Source: Chryseobacterium piscicola
Lineage (GTDB): Bacteria; Bacteroidota; Bacteroidia; Flavobacteriales; Weeksellaceae
Direction of reading: 5' to 3'
Length of the DNA stretch: 64,000 bases
Assembly (NCBI RefSeq): GCF_900156685.1
Contig: NZ_FTOJ01000010.1
Location: forward strand, 1 to 64,000
Below the pieces are notes generated by a model. That model was not told where the DNA came from, searched no databases, and worked only from the letters and a program-made list of their open reading frames with translations. Both the position numbers and the translations under genes were made by a program. This document shows positions 44,163-52,294 of this stretch, piece by piece; positions within the stretch are counted from its first letter, which is position 1, and every line of letters starts with the position of its first letter.

Positions 44163-45049
44163 AGATGGGTTTTTACAGAATCAAAATTTTTAATTGCAGA
44201 TTGGTATTTCCACTTTCTGTGAGACCATAGATAGTTGTCAGGGTACTTATTAATGGTGTTTTCTAGGTGTTTATGAAACTTTCTTACTACTTCATTTTCT
44301 GCAAATTTTTCTCCTTCAGGATATATTCTGTAGTAATTTACTTGATAATATCCGCGTTTTACCTTTTTCATTTCACAATATATAACAGCCATATCCAATT
44401 TGGTTGCAAGTTTATCATATCCAATGAATGCAGGAGTTCGCTGATTCAGAAATTCTAATCCGTAGTTAACATGGGCAACGTGTGGCGTTTGATCTGCCAC
44501 AAAAAGAAATATAGAATCACCATCATTAGGAGTTCTGAAAATCTTCATAATTACTTCTTTTGCCTCTATAGCTTCATTCCCGAAATTATTTCTGATTTTT
44601 TTCATCTCATTTTCCCAAAAATTACTGTTTACTTTTCGGTAAACCGGATGGCTGTTATTTTGAGGTACTACTTTCGCCAAAGCATTCATCCACTCCCAGT
44701 TGAAGATATGGCCTGCCATGAGAATTATATTTTTACCCTCATTTTTAGCATCATGAAAATGATACTGATTAACATGCTGCATTCTCACTCTACCTTCTGT
44801 CTCAGTCATGGTAAAAGATTTTACAGTCTCGGTAAGGTAATCAAAAAAATTACGATAAAATTTCTTCCTTATTTGGGCAATTTCTGCCATACTTTTTTCT
44901 GGGAAAGAATTTACGAGATTCTCTGTAATCACTTTTTTTCTGTAACCTATAAAATAGTGATTTATATAAAATAACAAATCCGAAAATACATAAAGTACTT
45001 TCAGAGGAAGTTTAGAAACAAGATAAATTATTTTGATGAGTACATTCAT
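44159..45049 (-). CDS. Lipid A biosynthesis lauroyl-type acyltransferase (LpxL/HtrB family)
   Basis: A 296-residue protein from ATG 45049. A membrane-associated N-terminus (IIYLVSKLPLKVLYVFSDLL) precedes the acyltransferase core with the catalytic H-x4-E in LMAGHIFNWEWMN and the later PVYRKVNSNFWENEM and DQTPHV blocks. It transfers a secondary acyl chain to lipid A. It precedes and overlaps the glycosyltransferase gene, so the pair probably serves outer-membrane lipid or glycan assembly. Confidence 0.9.
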   Translation of the reverse strand: MNVLIKIIYLVSKLPLKVLYVFSDLLFYINHYFIGYRKKVITENLVNSFPEKSMAEIAQIRKKFYRNFFDYLTETVKSFTMTETEGRVRMQHVNQYHFHDAKNEGKNIILMAGHIFNWEWMNALAKVVPQNNSHPVYRKVNSNFWENEMKKIRNNFGNEAIEAKEVIMKIFRTPNDGDSIFLFVADQTPHVAHVNYGLEFLNQRTPAFIGYDKLATKLDMAVIYCEMKKVKRGYYQVNYYRIYPEGEKFAENEVVRKFHKHLENTINKYPDNYLWSHRKWKYQSAIKNFDSVKTHL

Positions 45050-45298
45050 AGAGTACACAAAGATAATGATATAAAAATAACGGCGTTATATTTGATACTG
45101 GTAAAATTGAAAAAATCTAGATATTTTAGATTCGGCAGAAGTAATTTTTAAAGTTTATCTTGTAGTATTAAGAATAAATTTTTCTTTTTTTTGTAAATAC
45201 TGTTTCGTTCTTGTCGGATTTTTTAGATTATCTTATTTCAATAGATAAAATGTTACCATAAATATTTAACTTAGCTCATGTTTTTAAATTTAATGTAA

Positions 45299-45889
45299 AT
45301 GAAAAGAAGTATAAAAATAGTAGGAACTTTAGGCTTATTGTTAGCAGGAAATGTTGTTTTTGCTCAAAAAGAAAAAACAGTAGTAGCCGACGATAATAAA
45401 TCTCAAGAAAAATCTCTTTTGGTGCAAACAAAGGAGCAAGATTTAGAAGCAAAAAAGAAAGCTGCAGCTGAAGAAAAAGCAAGCCTTCCTAAACCCTATA
45501 ATGCCAAAGCAAATGCTGAAAAAGACATTCAAGCGTTAATTGTGAAAGCTAAAAAAGAAAAGAAAAACATCATGATACAAGCTGGAGGAAACTGGTGTAT
45601 TTGGTGTTTAAGATTCAATCAATATGTGCAAACTACACCGGAACTGAAGCAATTGGTAGACGAAAATTATGTTTATTATCACTTAAATTGGTCTCCGGAT
45701 AATAAGAACGAAAAAGTTTTTGCCCAGTATGGCAATCCATGAGATACTTTCGGCTATCCTGTTTTCATTGTTTTAGATCACAACGGCAAACAAATTCATA
45801 TTCAAGATAGTGCTGTTTTGGAAGAAAATAAGGGCTACAGTTTAGAGAAAGTAAAAACATTTTTCAATACTTGGAAACCAACATCTTAA
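45299..45889 (+). pseudogene. Thioredoxin-family protein, interrupted by an in-frame TGA
   Basis: The frame runs from ATG 45299 to TAA 45887-45889 (196 codons), but codon 148 is TGA at 45740-45742. Upstream are a signal peptide (IVGTLGLLLAGNVVFAQ), a Lys/Glu-rich linker and a thioredoxin-like domain with the active site NWCIWC (Cys100, Cys103). Downstream the frame continues with DTFGYPVFIVLDHNGK, the cis-Pro region of the fold. The TGA replaces what is normally a Gly or Trp between GNP and DTFGYP, so a single-base change (GGA or TGG to TGA) explains it. The truncated protein lacks the cis-Pro strand and should not fold properly. A sequencing error is possible. Confidence 0.8.
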
Positions 45890-45892
45890 ACA

Positions 45893-45922
45893 AAAAAACC
45901 GAGAAAGTTTCTCGGTTTTTTT
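45893..45922. terminator. Bidirectional terminator between the thioredoxin pseudogene and aldehyde dehydrogenase
   Basis: CCGAGAAA/TTTCTCGG (45899-45906 and 45908-45915) with A runs on the left and T runs on the right; it serves both convergent genes. Confidence 0.85.
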
Positions 45923-47283
45923 TATAATAATTTTTTCATCCATTTGATTTTATTTTGAGAATAGGGAGGGTATTTTAAATCGGGTTCTCCCCAAGTTTTT
46001 TTGTCGAGAATTGCTTTTTGGTGCGAGAAAGTCTCAAAACCATATTTCCCATGATAGCTTCCTATTCCCGAGTTGCCTACGCCGCCGAAAGGTAATTTTT
46101 CGTTTCCTAAATGCATCACCACATCATTGATGCAACCGCCGCCAAAAGAAAGTGTGTTTGTGAAATTTTCCTTTTCTTTAGAATTATTTGAAAAGAGATA
46201 AGCTGCCAGTGGTTTTTCGTGTTGTAGAATTTCATTTAAAATATAATCAAAATCATTGAATGTGATAACGGGCAAAATTGGCCCAAAGATTTCTTCTTTC
46301 ATTACTTCGTCATTCCAATCTATATTTTGCAGAATAGTGGGTTCTATGTATAAATTATTTTCTTCAAAATTACCTCCGATATAGATTTTATCATGATTTA
46401 TTAGTTTAACTAAGCGGTTAAAGTTTTTCTGATTAATAATTTTTGTGTATTGCTCAGAATTGGCTTCATAATTAAATTTGTTGATATAAAATTTGAGTTT
46501 TTCCAACAATTCATTCTGAATATTTTCGTGTGCTAAAATATAATCTGGGGCTACACAGGTCTGTCCCGCATTCAAAAATTTTCCCCAAACAATTCTTTTA
46601 GCGGTTATGTCTAGATCTGCGTTTTTAGTTACTATTGCAGGGGATTTTCCGCCTAATTCAAGTGTAACGGGTGTGAGGTTTTCTGCGGCAGCTTTATAAA
46701 CTATTTTACCCACCTTTGTACTTCCGGTAAAGAATATTTTGTCAAATTTTAATTTTAAAATCTCTGTAGTTTCATCAATACCACCCTCGAAAACAGTAAG
46801 ATAATCTGAATCGAAATTTTCATTAATGAGTTTTGCCATTGCCTTCATTGTATTTTCTGCTACTTCACTAGGTTTTAGAATGCAGCAGTTTCCCGCAGCT
46901 AAAGCGGCAATGAGAGGGGAGAGTGAGAGTTGATAAGGATAATTCCAAGCTCCAATTACCAAAATACAGCCCAGAGGTTCAGAATAGATTTTGCTTGTCC
47001 CAAATTGGTTTGCAAGATTAGTTTTTACTTTCTTTGGTTTAGACAAAGAATTTAGATTTTTTAAATAATAATCAATATCTTTTAAAATAAATGAAATTTC
47101 TGTGATGTAAGTTTCAAATTTAGATTTACCGAAATCTTTCTCAATTGCTTCATATAAAATCTCTTCGTTTTCTGTAATTAGTTTTTTGAGTTTTTCAAGG
47201 TTTAATTTTCTGAATTTCAGATTTTTTGTTTTCTGAGTTCTAAAAAAAGCTTTCTGCGATGTCAATATATTTTGATAATTCAT
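45922..47283 (-). CDS. Aldehyde dehydrogenase (class 3-like)
   Basis: A 453-residue NAD(P)-dependent aldehyde dehydrogenase. VLVIGAWNYPYQLSLSPL-type NAD pocket and FFTGSTKVGKIV appear in the first half; the general base Glu is in LELGGKSPAIV and the nucleophile Cys in NAGQTCVAPDYIL. The C-terminal LPFGGVGNSGIGSYHGKYGF is a class 3/fatty aldehyde dehydrogenase feature. It oxidises aldehydes to acids; the substrate is unknown. It is a single gene between two terminators. Confidence 0.93.
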   Translation of the reverse strand: MNYQNILTSQKAFFRTQKTKNLKFRKLNLEKLKKLITENEEILYEAIEKDFGKSKFETYITEISFILKDIDYYLKNLNSLSKPKKVKTNLANQFGTSKIYSEPLGCILVIGAWNYPYQLSLSPLIAALAAGNCCILKPSEVAENTMKAMAKLINENFDSDYLTVFEGGIDETTEILKLKFDKIFFTGSTKVGKIVYKAAAENLTPVTLELGGKSPAIVTKNADLDITAKRIVWGKFLNAGQTCVAPDYILAHENIQNELLEKLKFYINKFNYEANSEQYTKIINQKNFNRLVKLINHDKIYIGGNFEENNLYIEPTILQNIDWNDEVMKEEIFGPILPVITFNDFDYILNEILQHEKPLAAYLFSNNSKEKENFTNTLSFGGGCINDVVMHLGNEKLPFGGVGNSGIGSYHGKYGFETFSHQKAILDKKTWGEPDLKYPPYSQNKIKWMKKLL

Positions 47284-47335
47284 TTTTTTTAATTTTAATA
47301 CTCATGAATTGAGGTAAAAATTATGCCAATATACC

Positions 47336-47366
47336 ATAAAAAAACCACCTCTTTCGAAGTGGTTTA
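47336..47366 (-). terminator. Terminator of rpsF-rpsR-rplI
   Basis: AACCAC/GTGGTT (47343-47348 and 47359-47364) with a 10-base loop; on the minus strand a run of T follows. It lies 26 bp after the rplI stop codon. Confidence 0.8.
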
Positions 47367-47391
47367 TATTTTGAGAAAATCTCAGTAAGTT

Positions 47392-47913
47392 TTATGCTTC
47401 TTCAGAAGTAGTTTCTTCCTCAACTTTTGCTTTTGGAGCAGGCTTAGGAGCTGCTACTACAGGAGGAGCGTCAGATACGATGTCGAATTCGAAATTGTAT
47501 TCTACATTTCTGTGTAATCTGATGTTTGCAGTTACTTTACCAGTTCTCTTGATAGTATTACCAGGAATTTTGATGTATTTCTTGTCTACTTGTACACCTG
47601 CTTTAGCAAGAGCGGCAGCAAGATCTGCATTGTTGATAGACCCGAATAATTTATCACCAGAACCTACTTTTGCAGGGATTGTAACAGAAGTTTTCTTCAA
47701 TTGATCTACAACACCGTTTGCAGTAGCGATCAATTTAGCTTCTTCTTCTTTTCTAGCCTCTAATGTTGCTTCTAAAGCAGCTTTGTTTTTAGGTGTAGCT
47801 AAAAGCGCAATACCTTGAGGTAATAAGAAGTTTCTTGCGTAACCAGGTTTTACATTTACTGTATCGAATTCAAGACCTAAATTTTCTACGTCTTTTTTAA
47901 GGATAATTTCCAT
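47392..47913 (-). CDS. rplI: 50S ribosomal protein L9
   Basis: A 173-residue L9. The N-terminal RNA-binding domain (IILKKDVENLGLEFDTVNVK, then PGYARNFLLPQGIALLAT) is standard, then the long connecting helix and the C-terminal domain. It is about 25 residues longer than typical because of an Ala/Pro/Lys/Glu-rich tail. Third gene of the conserved rpsF-rpsR-rplI operon, 174 bp after rpsR, a gap without a visible gene. Confidence 0.96.
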   Translation of the reverse strand: MEIILKKDVENLGLEFDTVNVKPGYARNFLLPQGIALLATPKNKAALEATLEARKEEEAKLIATANGVVDQLKKTSVTIPAKVGSGDKLFGSINNADLAAALAKAGVQVDKKYIKIPGNTIKRTGKVTANIRLHRNVEYNFEFDIVSDAPPVVAAPKPAPKAKVEEETTSEEA

Positions 47914-48087
47914 TGTTGTTGTCCGTTTTTAGTTTTAGAGAAAAGAATAAAGAGTAAAGAAGCAAGACGTTAAAATCTTTTATTTTTCATCTTTTATCTC
48001 TTATCTAAAAATCGTTAGAATTAAAATTATTTATTCAGCAACAAAAGAAGAAAGCAAGCTCTCTTCTTTTATCTGTTTTTTGTTGGC

Positions 48088-48390
48088 TTATTTCAACAAG
48101 TCAGCTACGTAAGGTAGTAAAGATAAGTGTCTTGCTCTTTTGATAGCAGAAGAAACTTTTCTTTGGTATTTCAAAGAAGTACCTGTGTATCTTCTAGGTA
48201 AGATTTTACCTTGTTCGTTTACAAACTGTAATAAGAAATCAGCATCTTTGTAATCAACGTGCTTAATTCCGAATTTTTTGAATCTACAGTACTTTTTATC
48301 AGTTTTAGTGTTGATATCAAGTGGTGTAAGGAATTTTACTTCAGATTCTCCACCAGCTGAGGCTTGTTTAGCCATATCGTCTATTGCCAT
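48088..48390 (-). CDS. rpsR: 30S ribosomal protein S18
   Basis: A 100-residue S18. [20 protein letters not shown], then [20 protein letters not shown] and the basic C-terminus are the S18 signature. It binds S6 in the small-subunit platform, which fits its place 32 bp after rpsF. The N-terminal 20 residues are a Bacteroidota-type extension. Confidence 0.96.
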   Translation of the reverse strand: MAIDDMAKQASAGGESEVKFLTPLDINTKTDKKYCRFKKFGIKHVDYKDADFLLQFVNEQGKILPRRYTGTSLKYQRKVSSAIKRARHLSLLPYVADLLK

Positions 48391-48422
48391 GTCTTTGTCT
48401 TTTTTAAATTTGGAATTAATGA

Positions 48423-48764
48423 TTAAGCTCTAGCCGCTTTTACTTTTGCTCTTCTTGTTACAGCATATTCTACAGCATGCTTGTCTAGTTTTGTTGTAAG
48501 GTAACGAATTACTCTTTCGTCACGTTTGAATGCCAATTCTAAGTCAGCAACAACAGTACCTTCACCTTTGAATTCGATCAAAGTGTAGAATCCGTTCTTT
48601 TTCAATTGAATCGGATAAGCTAGTTTTTTTAATCCCCAATTTTCTCTAGTGACAATTTCACAGTTCTTTTCTTTTAAAAGATCTACATACTTGTTCACTG
48701 CTTCCTCCACCTGAGATTCAGATAGAACGGGAGTTAAAATGAAAACAGTTTCGTAATTGTTCAT
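48423..48764 (-). CDS. rpsF: 30S ribosomal protein S6
   Basis: A 113-residue S6. [20 protein letters not shown] and the [20 protein letters not shown] motif with the basic [13 protein letters not shown] are standard. It is first in the rpsF-rpsR-rplI operon and is preceded by a well-formed promoter at 48799. Confidence 0.96.
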   Translation of the reverse strand: MNNYETVFILTPVLSESQVEEAVNKYVDLLKEKNCEIVTRENWGLKKLAYPIQLKKNGFYTLIEFKGEGTVVADLELAFKRDERVIRYLTTKLDKHAVEYAVTRRAKVKAARA

Positions 48765-48798
48765 AATGTTAAATGAATTTGTTATTTATTTCGAGGTG

Positions 48799-48829
48799 CA
48801 AAAATAGTGAATGTATTTATAATATGCAA
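48799..48829 (-). promoter_or_regulatory. rpsF operon promoter
   Basis: On the minus strand a -7 TATTTTTG (48799-48806) is preceded, with 20 bp spacing, by a -33 TTG (48827-48829). This is the usual Bacteroidota promoter shape, about 35 bp before the rpsF start codon. Confidence 0.65.
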
Positions 48830-48896
48830 TATGTAATTGATATTTGTCTGAAAGTGAATGATGAATGAGCCAATTTTGATTTTTTCAGGCTTAATT

Positions 48897-50270
48897 TTAA
48901 ATTTTAGAGTCATTTTCTGCCTTCTCGCTTCTTATCTCTGCAAGAAAATTCATTTTCAAAACATCATATAAAGAATGTCTGCTTACTAAAATGGAAAATA
49001 GAGAAGAAACCATTCCTGCTAGCATTAGATGAAAAATTAAAGAATGTCTATCTGTCATTTCTAGAACGATAATAGCCGATGTAAACGGAGCTCTCGTGAT
49101 TCCTGTGAGAAATGCCACCATTCCTGCAAGAATTACAACATTGGTTTCATTTGGAGTTAAATGAATAATTCCTGAAATGACAGATCCAATACTAGCACCC
49201 GCTGTTAATGCCGGAGCAAAAATTCCGCCTGCACCACCCGAAGTGAAAGATAGGGCAGGACCCAACATTCTTAAAATCGGAACGTACCAACTTTCATGCT
49301 TATCTTGAGTGAAAAGTACACGCTCCATGATTTCTTTTCCGGAGCCTAAAATCTCACGGCTTACAAAAAATGAGATGCAGGCAATTAATAAAGCACAGCC
49401 CACAAGAAATAAAACGTTGGCTTTATCAGTTTTCAGTTTTCTTTTTTTCCAATCATTCATTTTCAGCATCGTTACAGAAAGCTGACTTGCCAGAATACCT
49501 GCAACCCCACCTACTAAAATTATTGGGAACATAACCATCAATGAAACATCATTGGTTTTTGGGTATCCTAAGTATAAATAGGAGCCGGCTAAAGTCTGCG
49601 CAGTTAAACCCGCAATAATCACCGCGGTAAAAAGTGCAGTTTTGAAATAATTGATATGTGTTTTTGATAGTTCTTCAACGGCAAATACAATTCCACCAAG
49701 TGGCGTGTTAAAGGCGGCTGCCAATCCTGCGGCAGCACCTGTCATAATCATATTTTTCTTTGATATTTTTGGCCACCATTCCGGTAGATATTCATTTACC
49801 TTTCTAAAAATAGAACCCGCAATCTGGATAGTAGGTCCTTCACGACCCACTGCACCACCTCCAATTACTAAAACAACAGAAGAGATTATTTTAAAAACAA
49901 TTATTTTTAGGCTTAGAAGACTCCGTATTTTCTTATGTTCTTTTGGGTTTGCCAATTCTACCGCTGCCATTACCTGTGGTATTCCGCTGCCTTTTGCGTA
50001 AGGTGCGAATTCTTTTACAAGCCACCAAGAAAGTACAAAACCTACAGGAGCGATGAGGAAAATCATCCAATCGTGCCAGTTGAGAATGAAATGCAGTAAG
50101 TTTTCTCCCCAAGCAAATATTTTTGCGTACATCACTGCAAAAAATCCTGTAATTACAGAACCTATCCAAAAGGGGATTGCCTGAAGAAGATTGTTTTTCA
50201 GTTGTTCGTTTCGAATGTTGTCGAAAGATTTTTTTAAACCTTGTTTGATGTAGATAAATATTCTACGCAT
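48897..50270 (-). CDS. ClC-family chloride channel/transporter
   Basis: A 457-residue membrane protein of the ClC family. The chloride-pathway motifs are GSGIPQ (94-99), GREGPTIQIAG (142-152, gating Glu144) and GGAGGIFAPALTAGA later. There are about ten or more hydrophobic segments and no CBS domain. Whether it is a channel or a H+/Cl- exchanger cannot be said from these motifs alone. It is the last core gene before the prophage, and the region upstream of it becomes repetitive. Confidence 0.93.
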   Translation of the reverse strand: MRRIFIYIKQGLKKSFDNIRNEQLKNNLLQAIPFWIGSVITGFFAVMYAKIFAWGENLLHFILNWHDWMIFLIAPVGFVLSWWLVKEFAPYAKGSGIPQVMAAVELANPKEHKKIRSLLSLKIIVFKIISSVVLVIGGGAVGREGPTIQIAGSIFRKVNEYLPEWWPKISKKNMIMTGAAAGLAAAFNTPLGGIVFAVEELSKTHINYFKTALFTAVIIAGLTAQTLAGSYLYLGYPKTNDVSLMVMFPIILVGGVAGILASQLSVTMLKMNDWKKRKLKTDKANVLFLVGCALLIACISFFVSREILGSGKEIMERVLFTQDKHESWYVPILRMLGPALSFTSGGAGGIFAPALTAGASIGSVISGIIHLTPNETNVVILAGMVAFLTGITRAPFTSAIIVLEMTDRHSLIFHLMLAGMVSSLFSILVSRHSLYDVLKMNFLAEIRSEKAENDSKI

Positions 50271-50956
50271 AGCTCAAATTTAAACTAATTTTTACGGATA
50301 TGAAAATTTTAAATTTGATTAGGGTGGTTTAATTTTAGAATTCGTAAAAATTGCGATTTGGAAAAGTTGAAATAATATACCAAATCTTAAGAGCCTATTG
50401 AAATTTTAGCAAAATTATTTTCTTCAATTGTAATGTGCTAAATTGAGATGAGATTTTCAAGGTATTTTACCACTGTTCAGGGAGAAAGTAAAGAAAAAAT
50501 GACTAAAAAATTAAATATAGAATCATTTTTCAACATACTCTAAACTGATTTCAAAGTTTAGGGTGTGCGTAGATCTAGTATATTTATTTTTTTATAGAAT
50601 TTCTGATTTTTAGCTTGAAAAATATATTAAGGGGATAGCTAAATGTAAATAAAGTAACTCAATACAAAAAAGCCAAAAAAAGCCCTAAAACAGAGGGGTT
50701 TTGAGGGTTTAGGCTTCTTTGAATGGATTGGTCGAAATGTAAAGATTGTTCCATTAACTACAGTTATACTACCATTATAAACCGGATTTCAAAGCCTTGT
50801 AAACCGATTTTAAACTATAGTACGGTAGAAAAGCTAAATAATACTACTGAAGGCCTTAGAACGATGTTTTAAGGCTTTACTCATGTCTGAAATTTAGTAA
50901 AGATCTAAAACTTTTCTGCTGAAAATATTCTACTGAAAATACCTCTTTTTTTGAAT

Positions 50957-50990
50957 GGATTATCAATTGGATTATCAATTGGATTATCAA
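50957..50990 (+). repeat. 12-bp tandem repeat, about 2.8 units
   Basis: GGATTATCAATT is repeated at 50957 and 50969, and a third unit (GGATTATCAAAA) is nearly complete at 50981. It is in the left non-coding region of the prophage and could be part of a protein-binding array. Confidence 0.8.
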
Positions 50991-51220
50991 AAGACAGTTT
51001 TTTTAGGTGTTGAGAAAGCATAAGATTTACAAAAAACGCAACGAAACAACATAAAAACACGCTCAAACGGTTGTTAATTTAAATTACCAAACAAATTGAA
51101 ACGCTTATAAAACACTGATTTATAGTCATTTGTATTGGTGTTGTTGTTTAACGAAATAAAAAAGATATGTGTAATGCTGTATTTACGCTTACATTTCGTG
51201 TTTTTGGTGGTAAACGAAGA

Positions 51221-51251
51221 CAGCCGTTAGTAAATTAATACTTAACGGCTG
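51221..51251. other. Perfect inverted repeat downstream of the repressor
   Basis: CAGCCGTTA/TAACGGCTG (51221-51229 and 51243-51251) with a 13-base loop. It lies about 43 bp after the end of the repressor gene on its transcript side. No T run follows, so it may be a stabilising hairpin or a protein site and not an ordinary terminator. Confidence 0.6.
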
Positions 51252-51293
51252 GTAGTGCTCTGCACGTATGTAGAACAAATAATTTTTTGATAA

Positions 51294-51839
51294 CTAAAAA
51301 TAAAATGGTTCCTTTAAATTCAGAATATCGGAAGTTTTAAGTATCATATTATTTATAAATCCAAATAGTTCGCTCCTAATAATAAATTGAACCTTATCAA
51401 AATCCTCCGGATTTAAAACATCAACTCCCAGTCTTATATTCTCATAATCTTTCTCCAAATCCCTGTAATAGTTTATTGTGTCGGTTTCCTTCTTGTCAAA
51501 ATGATAATCGTTTTCATGCAATACACTTACGATAAAACTTAAAAATTTCATGTTATCAGTTAAAAGCAATCCCAAATCAGTAAGTTTTAGAAAGTAAGGA
51601 TCTGCAAATCTATTATTTTTTTGAATTATTGTTTCAGTATTTTCTTTTATCATATTTCCTTCACCAGATATTAACCAATTTATATTAATATCCGGGTAAG
51701 CTTTGAGTATATAGTCTAATTTTGAAACGCCAATATCCTTCACTTTATCTAAAAAACCATTGGAAAGACCTGTTTCCTTATAAAATTTACTTTTTGTAAT
51801 TCCTTTATAATCAATTATTTGAAGAATTCTATCTATCAT
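51294..51839 (-). CDS. CI-type phage repressor
   Basis: A 181-residue protein. The N-terminal HTH (RILQIIDYKGITKSKFYKET, then GLSNGFLDKVKDIGVSKLDY) and the ININWLISGEGNM motif are typical of repressors in Bacteroidota phages. The C-terminal part is helical and acidic, with no clear LexA-type peptidase dyad, so SOS-type autocleavage is not supported. It is divergent from the early genes, with the operator repeats at 51853-51899 between, like the repressor/ner arrangement of Mu. Confidence 0.8.
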   Translation of the reverse strand: MIDRILQIIDYKGITKSKFYKETGLSNGFLDKVKDIGVSKLDYILKAYPDININWLISGEGNMIKENTETIIQKNNRFADPYFLKLTDLGLLLTDNMKFLSFIVSVLHENDYHFDKKETDTINYYRDLEKDYENIRLGVDVLNPEDFDKVQFIIRSELFGFINNMILKTSDILNLKEPFYF

Positions 51840-51852
51840 AAATATGTTAAAA

Positions 51853-51906
51853 TTAGATTATTTACTATTTTCTATGTAATTTATTAGATTATTTACTATA
51901 AATTTG
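51853..51906 (+). promoter_or_regulatory. Operator repeats and early promoter of the prophage
   Basis: TTAGATTATTTACTAT occurs at 51853-51868 and again at 51884-51899, exactly 31 bp apart, or about three helical turns, so two bound proteins would lie on the same DNA face. The -7 element TAAATTTG (51899-51906) of the early transcript begins at the last base of the second copy, so the repressor or the Ner-like protein bound there would block it. Confidence 0.65.
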
Positions 51907-51929
51907 TTGCATAGTTAAAACATAAGCTA

Positions 51930-52133
51930 ATGCAAAATAACAAAATTATTGAGATTAAAAATAATCTTCCATTAGGCGGAATCAATGAATTGATTAAACG
52001 TACAAAATTATCCGGAATAACTATAAACAATATTCTTAAAGGTAAGCCTTGCAGGATGAAGAACATGGAAAAAGTAATTACCGAAGGCGATAAGATTATT
52101 TTAGAATACAAACAACTTACTAAAAGTGAATAA
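51930..52133 (+). CDS. Ner-like small DNA-binding protein
   Basis: A 67-residue protein with a Cro-type HTH: GGINELIKRTKLSGITINNI, then LKGKPCRMKNMEKVITEGDK. It is the first gene of the rightward early transcript and sits opposite the repressor, the position of Ner in phage Mu, where Ner limits early transcription. A DNA-binding role is inferred from the HTH and context. It is followed 18 bp later by a 46-residue ORF. Confidence 0.7.
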   Translation: MQNNKIIEIKNNLPLGGINELIKRTKLSGITINNILKGKPCRMKNMEKVITEGDKIILEYKQLTKSE

Positions 52134-52151
52134 AAATAAACAATATATCAC

Positions 52152-52292
52152 ATGAAAACATTCTACACAACGATTACAGGAACGTATTTCAGATTGTATA
52201 CTGATCTGATTGAAGAAAAAACAAAACACCTTTTGTTTTGGGGTTTGTTGTCTTTTACAACAAAAAGAATATACAGAAACGAAACTGCATAA
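52152..52292 (+). CDS. 46-residue ORF between Ner-like and transposase genes
   Basis: ATG at 52152 to TAA at 52290-52292: starts MKTFYTTITGTYFRLYTD and ends TKRIYRNETA. It has a short hydrophobic part (HLLFWGLLSF). The stop is two bases before the transposase start codon, which suggests coupled translation; it could simply be a leader. I do not recognise it. Confidence 0.45.
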   Translation: MKTFYTTITGTYFRLYTDLIEEKTKHLLFWGLLSFTTKRIYRNETA

Positions 52293-52294
52293 CG

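Larger units (their letters stand above)
50271..51293. other. 1-kb non-coding left region of the prophage, repeat-rich
   Basis: No gene of plausible length. An inverted pair CTAAACT/AGTTTAG at about 50541-50561 and a GC-containing fold around AGCCCTAAAACAGAGGGGTT (50681-50700) lie in the first half. Three related sites, AAAGCCTTGTAAACC (50791-50805), AAGGCCTTAGAAC (50850-50862) and the inverted GTTTTAAGGCTTTAC (50866-50880), could be transposase-binding sites at the left end. A 12-bp tandem repeat follows at 50957. CTTTTTTTGAATGGATT and CTTCTTTGAATGGATT also occur twice, near 50944 and 50715. Confidence 0.5.

Noticed and set aside
45740..45742. TGA considered as selenocysteine or Trp recoding
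   Set aside because: The TGA does not align to a redox Cys; the active-site cysteines lie upstream, and other genes in the window use TGA as a normal stop.
50957..50990. Tandem 12-bp repeat considered as a CRISPR array
   Set aside because: Units are directly adjacent with no spacers, too short, and there are no cas genes.
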